Shown: piece by piece, positions 1-11,327 of the stretch | Numbering within the stretch: the first letter of the stretch is position 1 | Layout: each line of letters opens with the position of its first letter | From: Raffaelea ambrosiae | Lineage: Eukaryota > Ascomycota > Sordariomycetes > Ophiostomatales > Ophiostomataceae | Assembly: GCA_002778195.1 (NCBI GenBank) | Contig: PCDI01000001.1 | Span: forward strand, 3,426,857-3,490,856 | DNA length: 64,000 nucleotides | Direction: 5' to 3' | Position numbers and translations under genes: made by a program | Notes under the pieces: model-generated | What the model was told of the DNA's origin: nothing | The model's database searches: none | The model's input: only the letters and a program-made list of their open reading frames with translations

Positions 1-2
1 GC

Positions 3-308
3 CGGCGAGCGTCCGACTACCTGCCCGACGAAGGCGGCTACTCCTCCAGCAGCGTCTCGGGCGTCAGCGGAGCCACCATGGCGGCCCCGCTGACCGCCGG
101 CACGATGGCCGGCAGCACAGCTGGCTACGCGTTCAGCGAAGAGAACCAGAACTACTTCCAGTACCTGGCCGAAGGCAACACCAGCGGAGAGAGCAGCCGC
201 AGTGGCAGCGACTTCTCGCAGGCTCCCCTCTCCCAGGGCCAGTACTTTGACGACTCCTCTTCGTTCTACTACGACTACGAGTATGACTACGATTCGGCCG
301 GCAGATAG
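3..308 (+). CDS. 3' end of an unidentified gene (partial)
   Basis: One frame is open from the left window edge to a TAG at 306-308, giving the last 101 residues of a protein that begins outside the window. The visible part is Ser/Gly/Ala-rich and ends in an acidic, tyrosine-rich tail (a run of alternating Tyr and Asp/Glu over the last 15 residues). There is no recognisable domain. An ATG at 78 has a favourable context but is probably internal, because the frame stays open upstream and the composition does not change there. The tail suggests a disordered C-terminus; function cannot be assigned. Confidence 0.55.
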   Translation, partial: RRASDYLPDEGGYSSSSVSGVSGATMAAPLTAGTMAGSTAGYAFSEENQNYFQYLAEGNTSGESSRSGSDFSQAPLSQGQYFDDSSSFYYDYEYDYDSAGR

Positions 309-2090
309 ACACGAGGCAACAACGAACGTATTACCGCGATTCCGCAAGCAAAAAAAAACAAATTCGCCCAAACGACGACGAAACAACAACTAACCCCCCC
401 CCCCTCTACAAAAAACCACGAACAAATACATTATTAGATCGCCTTCTGTTTTTTCTTTTCCCCCTCTCTTGTCTCGTTTTCTTCTTTATCTCTCTACCTC
501 TTCCACTCTCGTCGCTTTTCTGTTTTCGTTTTGCTCTCTTCCTCTCTCTTTTATTCCGACTCTCCTCTACTCTGTCTACGGTCGAACGAGCGATTTGCAC
601 GGCAAACCCTCGAAAAAAAAAAAGAACCCCAACAAAACACCCCAAGAACAGCACAACAACAACTGCAAAAAAAGGGCAGAATGTTGACCCGGGGGTGGTA
701 TTGGCCCATCTTAAAATAGCATGTTTGACGAGTGACGTTTTGGTTTTTGGGGGGTTTTGATTTTGCTTTACGGTGGGAACGAGGAAACATATACAGCAGC
801 TGGGTTTTCCTGTTTTTTTTTTTCCTGTTTTTTTCTTTCTACATTGCGATTTGGCTTCAATTTGGTTTTTATTTACAGCAAAAAGGCGATTTCGGCGGAA
901 ATCTTTGGACACTGGGAAACAAAGAAGGGTGTCTGCAAACAAACCTGGGAAAATTCCTTTGAAATTCGCATTTTTTTTCTTGTTTCTTTTGCTTTCCTCG
1001 CACGGTATTTCTTCCTGGCTATTTGCCTTTTACCCCCTCTCGTCATAGCTCTTGCTCTGCTCTTGTTATCTTGTTATCTTGTTGTTTTCCCTTGGCAGGC
1101 ATTTTTTCTATACCCATCTCACGTACACAGCATCAAAGAACTCTCTCCGATATACATGAAATTTACAAACTCGGACCCGTGAACAATTGTGTGTGTCCCT
1201 GGTGCCATCCCAAACGTTCTCTTCTGGAGCCTCCAGGCATCCGATCCACATAGCCACTATTCATGTATGATGCCGACTCTGCCCGCAGCCGGCAGAAACC
1301 AACTCTTCCTTTTTGCTTTTCTCTCATCCAGCCGTGCCATCCGTGCCGGCTTGTGGCCCGCATTAGTTTCGTGCTCCATTGATCTACGCGAAGTCATTGC
1401 GGACATGAGCGAGAGGGGGTAGAACAAAAAAAAGACACAAAACAAGCCAATGACCACGTATCTGCATATCAAAGCGAGAGCGGCCTGGCGCGGCTTGGTC
1501 CAAACCCCATTCACAACGTTGCTGCCTGGAATTTAAAAAAAAAAAAAAGCCTCGGGCTTTCTCTTCTTTGCTACACCGAGTTACAGTCTGCCTGCAGGCA
1601 CGGAAAACAAGACAAAAAAGTGCCAAGCGTGGAACGAATTGGATGGCCGGTTGTGGGGAAAGCGCAACCAAAGGGAAAAGGAAGAAACAAAATTAGGCAG
1701 CCGTCGATTCGGGCCCCTGTTTACTTACTTTAGCAACCATGTTTGCTCCTGGTCCTTTTCTGTTTTGTGTGTTTTCAGTGTGTTTCTCGCTGCTGGGTGG
1801 TGTGCTTGGGGTGCCTGTAGGTGCAGAGGGACAGGGCGAGACTGTCAGCATCGACCTGTCTTTCCTCCGACTCAAGGACTTGTAGTTGAAAAAAGCGGGC
1901 CGTTTTCAATTGAGAGAAAAGTGGAGAAGTACGATCCCCCACCTCAAAATCGCGCAGTCATGTGCTTTCGTGTCAATCCAGAAGGTGGGGCTTACCAGCC
2001 GCGGGCATGCGCGCCAAGAATGGGGTTTTCGTGTGATTGAAATAGTTCGTCATATTAATAGTTGACTAATGTGTCTCTTTCTGCGTTTCC

Positions 2091-2153
2091 CTTTTTCTTT
2101 TTTTCTTTTTTCTTTTTTCTTTTTTCTCTTTTCTTTTTTCTCTTTTCTTTTTT
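2091..2153. repeat. TC-rich microsatellite
   Basis: Imperfect repeat of four to seven T followed by C, about 63 bp, in intergenic DNA. Confidence 0.85.
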
Positions 2154-2794
2154 CACTTCTTATGCATGCGAAAAGCCCAAGCCGATCTCCAAGAAGCTCC
2201 GTATCTCGCTTACCAAATAACCATAAGAGCATGGCGCCTCGGACATACATACGAATGCGAGTACGAAGTGCACGCCGAGTTGTTTGTTTCCTGCGGAAAG
2301 GTGTCGACGCTTGAGTAAAACACGCGATATATGTAAAGTACGGGAGACAAAACGATGAAAGGGACTGAGAAAGGGGGAAAAGGGAAACAAATTATTCGAA
2401 AAAATAAAGTGACAAATTATGAAAGGACGTGATCGTTCTCTGTTTCAGCGTTTATGAAACAAGAGGCAAAAAGAGAAGCGTTTTGTTTAGGCAACAAAAC
2501 CCATGGGGCTGTGGCAAACGGGCAGGAATGGTTAGTTATTTATTAATAATATGGTGTTTCCGTTGAAGATCCTTGCAACCCCGCCTCTTTTTCCCTCCGC
2601 CTCGCTCTCTTCGGCACGGGCCATTCGAGCGACACGTTCCACAAGTTTTGGCCGCCAGGCAGCAACACATTCTTTTTTTTTTTTCCATTTTGGGAGTTGT
2701 CAAAGAGTTATGTGTGACGACATCACTCTATTTAAAAGTGAACCAGAAATGTAGAACAAGGGTAAAAGAATCCAACGGGCCAATCCTCCATGCC

Positions 2795-2823
2795 AAGAAG
2801 AAGAAGAAGAAGAAGAAGAAGAA
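2795..2823. repeat. AAG trinucleotide microsatellite
   Basis: About 9.7 uninterrupted copies of AAG in intergenic DNA. Confidence 0.9.
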
Positions 2824-4184
2824 ATTGCATGCAGTGTACGACCTGCACGCGGCTGTCTTTGGCCTGTCCTACCATTACGTCGATGCCCAGTTCTTTTTTT
2901 TTTTGCCGTCCCCACGCGGGGCACCGAGGCACTCCAAATTGGCGTGCATGTTTCAATGGCAGTGCCACCCTACGTTGGCTGTACACTCCCGTTTATTTTT
3001 AGTTTTAAAATTTTCTGTTTCCCTGCCTTTCCTTCTTTTTGGGTTCTCGGTAATAATATAACTAGCATTTCTTTGTTCTTTTTCCATGCGTTTTTATTTC
3101 AGCTAATAGCCCCGACTAAGTAACTACATCAAACAGAAAGAAAACATGTGCACACGCAAATACCCGCCAAAACATGAAACGCATACTGATGATGCCTGCA
3201 CTCTCTAAGCCCCAAAATGCAAGCCGAAAGAGTCCTTTTTGGAAATGCTTCGGTATGTCTTGCGTAACGGGTTGTTGTGCGTATTTTTTTTCCTCAATGG
3301 GCTTATAAACTTCGTTTCCGGTAATCTGGCCACTGGAAGTGCTTTGTTTAGAAGCAAGCTCTCTAAATCTACCTTTCCTGTAATAGAACTGAAATTACAA
3401 AATAAGAAAAAAAAGTGTGACAGATTTTCCCAAAGTAACGGAGAGAAGTGCATGATTTCGAAATAGACCGGATGTACTGTTTTTGACACGCACACACACA
3501 ATGGTTGCAAAGGTGAGGAGATTGTATGAATTGTTTAAGCTTATTATTTGTTGCTTTCGCCAAATTACCAGAATTTGGTTCTGTTGAGTAGAGACAAAAG
3601 TCCGCCGTCCAATCCATAACTCCCGTTCCTGTTTCTGCCAAACAATAGTGTGTATACCCCCCCCATCCCCCCCTTTTTGATTCGAAGATAGATGTCCTGC
3701 AGAGCAACAAGTCACCCAGGAGCTGGCCAGCCAACTCCGTCGCATGTGCTGATTGCTCTGTCCAGCATCTTGACCTGTCGTAGATCACATATCCTTCATC
3801 CCTTGTGGGCTCGTGTATTTTTCCAACATAGAAAAAAGTGTGGAGTTTGTAAAAACGAAATAGGAAAAAAAAAAAATTTGTTGAGGTAAAAAAGAAGACG
3901 ACCACAAGATGCAACATACCAACATACCAGATTCCTTACCGTTACCAGAACGGTACATGAAGACTTGGGCTGCAGTTGTTCCAGATAGTAGACGGTAACC
4001 AAAGAAAAAGGCCAGACAAGTGTCTGGGACGAAAGAAGAAACAGAACCCACCGCCCAATATGCCAACCAACCAGAACCACCCAAAGACAGGAATATCCAT
4101 GACAAACCCTTCGTATACTTTTTGTCAGTAACCTAAACCCTTTGCTGCCAGAAACGCCGGGTATTGTATCCCAATGTAAGCCGG

Positions 4185-4209
4185 AAAAAAAAAAAAAAAA
4201 AAAAAAAAA
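4185..4209. repeat. A25 homopolymer
   Basis: Uninterrupted run of 25 A in intergenic DNA; length is likely uncertain in any assembly. Confidence 0.9.
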
Positions 4210-5304
4210 CCAGACCAAACAAAGAAATGTATACCCAATGCAAACCATGTTTCGCAAAGGAGAGAACAAAAAAAAAACCAGCAAGCGAAGAGGAAATGAA
4301 GAAGAGGAGAGAACCAAAGGAAGAAGTGAAGGCGGGTCCACCAACGCGAAGCTCCTGTCCATGCGTGTGATTATGATGGAAAGCAACCCGGTGACTTGAG
4401 AAAAGGAAATGGTGACGAGTGAGGGGGCAAAATGCTCATGGAAGAACACCTCCCCCCCAATGCAAAGCTCCAAAAAGCACAATGCGCCAGCCCCTATCGA
4501 TGCTATGTTGTCCATACCAAACACCGAAAGCAAGAAAACAAGAACTGGAAAAAAAAGAGACACGATGAAGAAAAAGGGCAGAAAGAAGAAAACAGAAAAA
4601 GACAAAACAAAAAAGCAAACAAACAGAACAAAAAAATCTCGCTGGCTCAAGGTGGAAATCCCAAAAGATGCGTGTTCCCAAACAATCCAAAGTCAGAATG
4701 CAGAAATGTCGAGAAGGTGATATGACGGGTTTCGTTGTCTTTTTTGGGGGGCTGTAGCACTGCTAAGCCACGAATTATACCCGGTTCCGTGAACGATGCT
4801 TGTTGTGAGACCCTCCGTCGAGTCGTCCGAGAGGCCCTCTGCCTTCCGATGTTGTGCTGTACCTCGTTTCGTTTGTTGTTAAATTTATTTTCCTTTTTCT
4901 ATTCTTTTCGTATTTCCGTATGTCTTCAGCAAAGGGTTCATGTGCTCTCAGGGCAGTTGTCAAGCAGGCGGTTTTGTGTCGAGGACAGAAGTGGAAGCAG
5001 ATGAGAGCGAGAGAGAGGCCGAGGCTGTGATTGTGAATGCCTAGCCAAGTCAAATCCATAACTTCATGAAAGGGCGGCTTCATGAGGTCCTTTGTCCCGT
5101 TGAGCAATCGAATGTTGGCGGTGCAGAGCTTGACATGAGGCGATCATGGCCGACGAAGAGGTAGGAGAGCTGGGAAGGAGGTACGGCTAGAGATGACGAC
5201 CTCGTGCGAAAGGAGTAGAGGTAGCGCACCCAGTCCCAGAACTGAAACTGCCCCATTGGAGGCGCGTGCCATGAGCAGCACCCCATCACCGAAGACACAA
5301 CACT

Positions 5305-5553
5305 TCACCTGTGCCGGTGCTTGGAGCTCTTGTGAGAGTTCTGGCTGTAGTAGCCCGAGTCGGAGTAGCTGTAGTAGTCGGAGCTATGAGAGCCCTGAGG
5401 AGGGGGCGAGTGGTAGGAGCACGCGTATCCGACCAGAATCACCCGCTCCTGGATCTTGTGGCCAGCCTGGTTGTAGGCAGCACACCGGTCAACGGCATGC
5501 TTGTAGTAGTCACATCCGCAGACGGAGTAGCGCTCGACTAGACGATAGCACAT
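5305..5553 (-). CDS. small conserved fungal Cys/His protein, function unknown
   Basis: Single-exon frame of 82 residues starting at an ATG (5553). The first half resembles a short protein family I recall from many filamentous ascomycetes: it begins Met-Cys-Tyr, then has Cys12-x-Cys14, His19, Cys24, His32 and a Cys45-x-x-His48 pair around a VLVGYAC-like core. This Cys/His spacing could bind a metal, which is inference. The last 34 residues are a Ser/Tyr/His-rich, probably disordered tail ending in basic residues. There is no signal peptide or membrane helix. It sits alone in a gene-poor stretch. I am fairly sure it is a real gene because the Cys-rich half looks conserved, but the family has no role I can name. 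Confidence 0.7.
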   Translation of the reverse strand: MCYRLVERYSVCGCDYYKHAVDRCAAYNQAGHKIQERVILVGYACSYHSPPPQGSHSSDYYSYSDSGYYSQNSHKSSKHRHR

Positions 5554-8500
5554 TTTGGAGGAGAGATATGTTGTTATGGCTCGAGACTGCTGTTGTGTAT
5601 ATATGTGTGGGAGGGGGGGTATGATTGTGCCTTGAAGGTATCTTAAACGAGTTGATCGCTTGGTGTGCTATGCTGTGCTACTAGCTGAAGTTGTTGAAGT
5701 TGTTGGAGTTGCTGTTGATGGTGGAAATAGAAATAGAAGAAGAGGATGGGACAAGGGGAATATAAATATAATCTGGCTCAGGAGGGAAGCGAAGGAAGGC
5801 AACTCAACATGTAGGCCTTCCAGCGTATGGAAAGTGCACTTGGGAAACAAGTAGCGAAGGACAAGAGAAAAAAGAGTGAGATGCCAGGCAGAAAGGAGAA
5901 AGAGGCCTCACCCGAACAGTGAGCGGCTTGCGGACGGTGGCAGCAGACCAGGCGACCAAAAAAAGGCGTCAAGGCAGGAAATTACAGGGCGAGAAGACAG
6001 CAAGACGACATGAGATGGACAAAAACAATGAGGTAAACGAAGGTAGTAGTGGAACTATGACTCTTCAAGACGAGAAACAAAGGACAAATGAAACAAGAGG
6101 ATGGGAGACCTGTGCAGTGAAGGACTCATAACGGCTAGGCAGCGAGGGGGTAGGAGACGGCATCACAGCCTTATAAACGAGTTCCCTGAGCAGGCAGGGG
6201 GCAGGCCACTACTAGCCAGGACCACAGAGATGTAGCCAGGGGAGGGGAGGGGGGATCTCCATTAGGCAATGACGCTACAGGTTGCACTTGCAGCAGAATC
6301 AATACCAGAATGTGGTGTAGGTGCAAGGAAGGAGCAGGCGCAAACGACACATTGGAAGTTCTTGCGTTGACAGATGAGATCGAGACAGCCAGTACGTACC
6401 TTGGGGGCTCTCGTTGGCGCAGCAAGAGGGGGTGGGTGTATGGACGGATGGCTTGGTGCAGGGTGTGGACTGACAAGGGTGTGTGGATCAGTGGGCCTGG
6501 CGAACACCAGTGGAAAAAGCGAGGGAACATTTTAGTGCTTCGGAGTGCTTCGCAGCGCACACGAAAGCCGCAGGATCCATCTGCCGGAATCGAGGGCAGA
6601 ACAAGCAGGAACCGCCGCAGTGCGGACCGAATGCAAAACGAGTACTGGCCAGCTCAATGGCAGGCCTGGTGGGAGGCTCTGCGGGATCATTGCTGGTGCT
6701 GTGGTTGCGCAGATGCTGCTCTGCACGATGGCATACACGTTGTGCGGCAGGCCTGTTTTCTGCGACCGCGGGCGATGCAAGGTCCCGCTGGCATTGCAAA
6801 TGGCAGGCCGCGCTGACGGGCCTGGGAGGTGGGGGAGACAACGCCAGACAGCGACAGACAAAGACAGACAGACGTCCGGGCAGCACACAGCAATTGAGGC
6901 CCCCCCCCCCCCTGAGAATCTGCGCTTCGGCGAGGGATTCAATGGCCTGGCCTCCTGCCACAGAGGACGTGGGGAAATCACAGGCAGAAACGGGAGCCAG
7001 GCCAGGCAGAGAGACGCCCGGGCAGGAAGAAACGGTTTCGCCACCCAGTGGAACTTGCCGTGTGGCTGTTGTGGCTTCGGCTGCGGTGGTTGACTCAGTG
7101 GTCCAGCGGTGCCGTGGACTGCTATTCGGGGACACGCCGTCCCAAAACGTGCCCACAACGGGCAAGGCGCTAATGGCCAGGCCTGTCTGACATGCGTCCA
7201 GCGCCCTCGTCGGCAAGTGACCACTGCTTGCAGGCGTCGTTCCAGGCATCGTTCAAACGGTCGCCTGCGAATGGCCAGCGTGCGAGACGGTGCATCTCGC
7301 GCATCCAGCCGGCTGCAAGGTCATGGAGCTGCAGATGTCTAGCTCTTTGGCTCTCGGGCTCCTGGGCTCTTTGGCATTGTCTGTCGGTATGCCTGGCTGC
7401 CTGTTTCCGTACTTGTTTTGAGTTTGCCTCCCAATGCCCCCCTCCCCGACGAAGGCTCCCCATGCCCTGATGTCTGATTCTCCGTATGCATGTCAGACGG
7501 GCAAAGAATAGCAGACAGCGAAAAGGGGATCGAGCTCCGGCATGGTAGGCCCCGCAGAGCACCTCTCCCAGAATACGGCCTGCCGAAATGGTGGGTAGCC
7601 TCTGCTTTGGTAAGCCTGCGACACACTGTTTCCAGGGCATGAATAGTCGCGCGCTTCTGGCCCTATTTTGGGATTGGCTCTGGATGGGTCCCATGTAGCG
7701 CTGTCCGCTAACTTCCACTAGCGCACGGCTGTTTTGGCTGCCGTCTCGTCTGGCATCCCCAGTCCAAGTCAAACATGACCAAGAACGCCTATTGTCTGAG
7801 CTAGGTTCCTATTATTGGAATCCCTGTTTGCTTTCTTTTCTTTTCTTTTCTTTTCTCGACTACCGAGGCCTGTGCAAAGTGTCTGCAAGAAAGACGACAC
7901 TGGACCGCAGTCTCGAGCACCCAAATGTTGGTCTGAACAAACACGGCCAATCGAGACAGCCAGGAGAGCTGACAGGTCTCTCGACATTTCGGCATGCGAT
8001 GCATCTGTGTTGTCCCTGAAGCGACAGGGCCCCTCTTGGGCTGAGGCCCTCCTCGATCAGCTTCGTGCTGATTTTCGGATGAGCCAGCATCCGGGAGAGA
8101 GCTGGGTCGTGCTTTCGCTCGTAGGGATTGGGGGGGTCGACTAGCTAGCAAGTCTAGGCCCTTGGCTGCTCCCACTGCTATCTCGGCCGAAACAGAGTGC
8201 ACGGTAGGACTTTTTGTGCCAGGGCGGCCTCTTTCGTTCGGACACAATAGACTCCAGCCTACTATGTAAGTACTCAGCTCATCTCCGGCTGATGGTCTTG
8301 GCTGTTCAGGGGCATTGTGTTGTGAGATCTGGTCGGCGCGCTCCAGGAAACACGAGACAGCGTTGGAAGAAGTCTCCACTGCGGGTATGGCGGTTGTAGG
8401 CACCGGTGGTTCGGGGCCTGCAACTAGAGGCGCCTGGAAAAATCTTGTAGAACTGAATCTGTGTTAGTCGCACGGATCCACCATAGTCGTGGAGCATATG

Positions 8501-9429
8501 CAGGACAAATCAAACAAAGTTCACGATGTCCAAATTGGCCAAAAAATACCCCCCCAGAAGTCTGTCGTGACCAGTATTGTCCGTGGCACAAAAGTCTCTT
8601 CCTTTGGGGGCTGGTTCTCGGTGTTGGACCAAGTCTTCCTCTGGGCGCTGCGATCGCCGTGTTACCACAGTGCCAGGACAATGTGAGATCTAGTTATCTC
8701 AGTCGAGTCCTGGATCCCGCGTGCGTCCCCCTCTCCCCTTCCCCCATCTGGCTCCTTGTCCGCGGATCCTGGGTGCTGCTGTGTTTCCCAATATTCCACT
8801 GGATCACGTAGGGATCGACCGGATTGGGGGCCGGGACGATCGGCCACAGGCGAGACCAGCACGGCCCGCAAGAGCAATCCAATGGCTGTGTACCAGCAGA
8901 CAGGATGGCCTCGGTGTTTTCTCTACCGTGGAGTAGCACGGGCTGACTCAAGAACGAGTTCCTGGGATCCCGTGTGTCGCTTGTCGCTCGTGTCGTGTTG
9001 GTGCTCTTCTTGATTGCCTGCTGGTCGGAAAATACTGGAGACGACAGTAGAACTCCGCGCGCTACCAGCGGGTTGCTCAAACGTTGTAGGGCTATAGTGG
9101 GGCTCAGTGGTGTGGGTGGGCTTTCGGGGAAGGTGCGCCCCATCAGGCTTCTGAATTTAGGAATGGACGGCACTAAACAGCCACACATGCCCAATCCGTC
9201 GAGGCGTGCCTGCCGTCATCCTTCCGAAAGGAGGAAGGCCGCAGGCTGTGCAGCGAACCCCCACCGCCTGGTAGAGAAACTCGAAACTCTCACCCAGCAC
9301 TGTGGTCTTGACTGGTGGTCTTCCTTGAAACATTCCACACGCTGTCTGTGGTCCTTTGGCTCGCCGAGTGACTCTTTTGCTGCCCTTCCCCGGCACGGGG
9401 CCCGGACACACCACACTCTATGGCAGCTA

Positions 9430-9475
9430 ATACAAAGTATGCGAGTTAGTGGGGGGGGGGGGATGTACTTTGTAT
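9430..9475. repeat. 10-bp inverted repeat flanking a G12 run
   Basis: ATACAAAGTA at 9430-9439 is the exact reverse complement of TACTTTGTAT at 9466-9475. The 26-bp loop contains twelve consecutive G. Related words occur at 10430-10450 and as a 14-bp perfect palindrome at 38820-38833. Confidence 0.75.
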
Positions 9476-11309
9476 GACCAGGAGCAGAACAGGTGTTTGG
9501 CAGTTGCGCCTTCCCGCATGACGGAGTGGCTCCTGCCCATAATCTGGTCGTTGGTTGCACCTGTCGCACTTTTCATATTATTGTGTTTCTATTTTGGCTT
9601 CAGTCAACCTTGCGTATGTCTCCTTCTGCTTGCGACTTTCTGTGTGCTTTTTCTGTTGTTGTTTCATTTGATCCTGTTCTCGTGGTCTGTTTGTCGTCTG
9701 CATTGCTGTTTTAATTCTGCTGCCTACAGCATATTTCCTGTGTTTCTGCATGTCGCTGCACAAAGACATGCACCTTGCGCTTCACCGAGCACTGCTCTTG
9801 GGGGAGGGGGGGGCACGGTGCTTCCCTGGGTCGTTTGCTAGGAGCCGGATGTTAGTTACAGTCTAGCGGATCATCTGCCCCTAACTGGCCGCTAACCTCG
9901 CGCGGGCCCATAACAGTGGCAGCCAGGAAATTCAGACGGTTTGATGCACACCCCCCCTCCAGTAGGACGATGAAAACGACGACCACCCACCCTTGTCAAA
10001 GACTGACTGGTCGAAAATTAGTGACGCTGGTAGCGAATAGCACTATTATTCGAAGGTATAACCACGATGACAATGAATGGCTCGTCCTGCAGATCACTGC
10101 ATGGCTACTGCATGCCCCCCTTGGATGCCTAAGGGGCACCATTCCAGGCGTTCGGGGGGAAACAGGAAGGGCCATATGCAGGTCCAAGATTGTGCAAATA
10201 TTTGGTTGTCGCATGGGCACCAATGGCATCGTGCGGCCGCAACACCGAGATATCAGGCATCCAAGAATGCAAGAAACGAAGAAATCCAAATATGCTCTCC
10301 TCCGCCTCGCTGCTGTCCCCGCCGAGAATTAGTCCGAGTGTAAGCCAGCAGGATGGCAGCAGGTACGGTTGGACAGATGGCGAAAGTGGTTGAAACGGCA
10401 TAGCCAAGAAACGGCTCTGCGGCTCATCTCAAAAGTACGCACTTTGTATTACTCTGTACAATCTGACTGGGGGGGGTTGAGAAGCCTGAATCGACTTTCC
10501 TGCCCTGCTGTGTATCTTGCACCCGCTGGCCCCAAGTATCGAAGCATGGCATTTTCAGAAAAATGGCCAAGAAATACTTCACTCTCACTCGGCTTCATCC
10601 TGTCCTTCTCTGTGTTGTCTGACCCGCTCCTCGCTGCTGTGTTTAACATCGTCTTTGCCGAACGCTGACTGGCAGCCCCCATCGTGTCAGCGAGCCCGGG
10701 AAGGACCAAGCTTTTAGGGGATCCGTTGTCTTGCCCCTGTCATTGCGCAACGAAACTTGGACCACCATTCCAGAAGAGTGACACAGGCCCAGGAATGGAC
10801 AATGTGTCGTCCCTTTTTTTTTCCAAAAGCAAATACGCAACAGGGGTGACTGCATCCCATTCACCAGCCCCCAAGAGTGACGAACATCGGTAGACTTCGC
10901 TGGGCGTCGCAAAGAGATAAGTCAGAGGAGGCCCGAATGCTGGTTACGAGTACAAATTGCATATTTTTCACCGAACAATTAGACATTTTTGCATGTAATT
11001 CGTCCAGTAGACTGAAAAGAACATTTGCCAAAAGCCTTGATGACAGGGGAGCGCTAATGGCAGCCTGTCCAAAATCTGACGCCCGTATCTGCAGGGCATG
11101 AGAATCTGCAGGAATTCTCATCCAATGGGAGCAACCGTTCGGTAGACTCGTCTCGGCGCCGACTCTACAGCCTCACGCACAGCGAGCGAGGAAACCCGTA
11201 ACTGCGGGCAGACAACGGCCGCTAAGGTGAGAAGTGCTCCATTAGAACCATGCATCTCAACAAAATAAAATAGGTGTGGCCATTTGGGCTTGTGCCTGGA
11301 ATTGTTATT

Positions 11310-11327
11310 TTGTGTGTGTGTGTGTGT
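11310..11327. repeat. TG dinucleotide microsatellite
   Basis: About nine TG units in intergenic DNA. Confidence 0.85.

Larger units (their letters stand above)
309..5304. other. intergenic, low complexity, no supported gene
   Basis: AT-rich spacer dominated by T- and A-runs. It holds a TC tract at 2091-2153, an AAG microsatellite at 2795-2823 and a 25-base A run at 4185-4209. Several open frames exist, including a 284-codon one on the minus strand at 3796-4650, but they start at TTG or consist of Phe/Leu runs coded by the homopolymers. The first few hundred bases are presumably the 3' UTR of the leftmost gene. Confidence 0.6.

Noticed and set aside
3796..4650. 284-codon minus-strand frame with many Phe and Leu
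   Set aside because: It starts at TTG, contains a Phe run coded by the A25 homopolymer, and shows no domain; best explained by AT-rich low complexity.
6488..7249. 253-codon minus-strand frame in the gene-poor region
   Set aside because: Four frames overlap here and none of the products looks like a real protein; kept only as a finding about composition.
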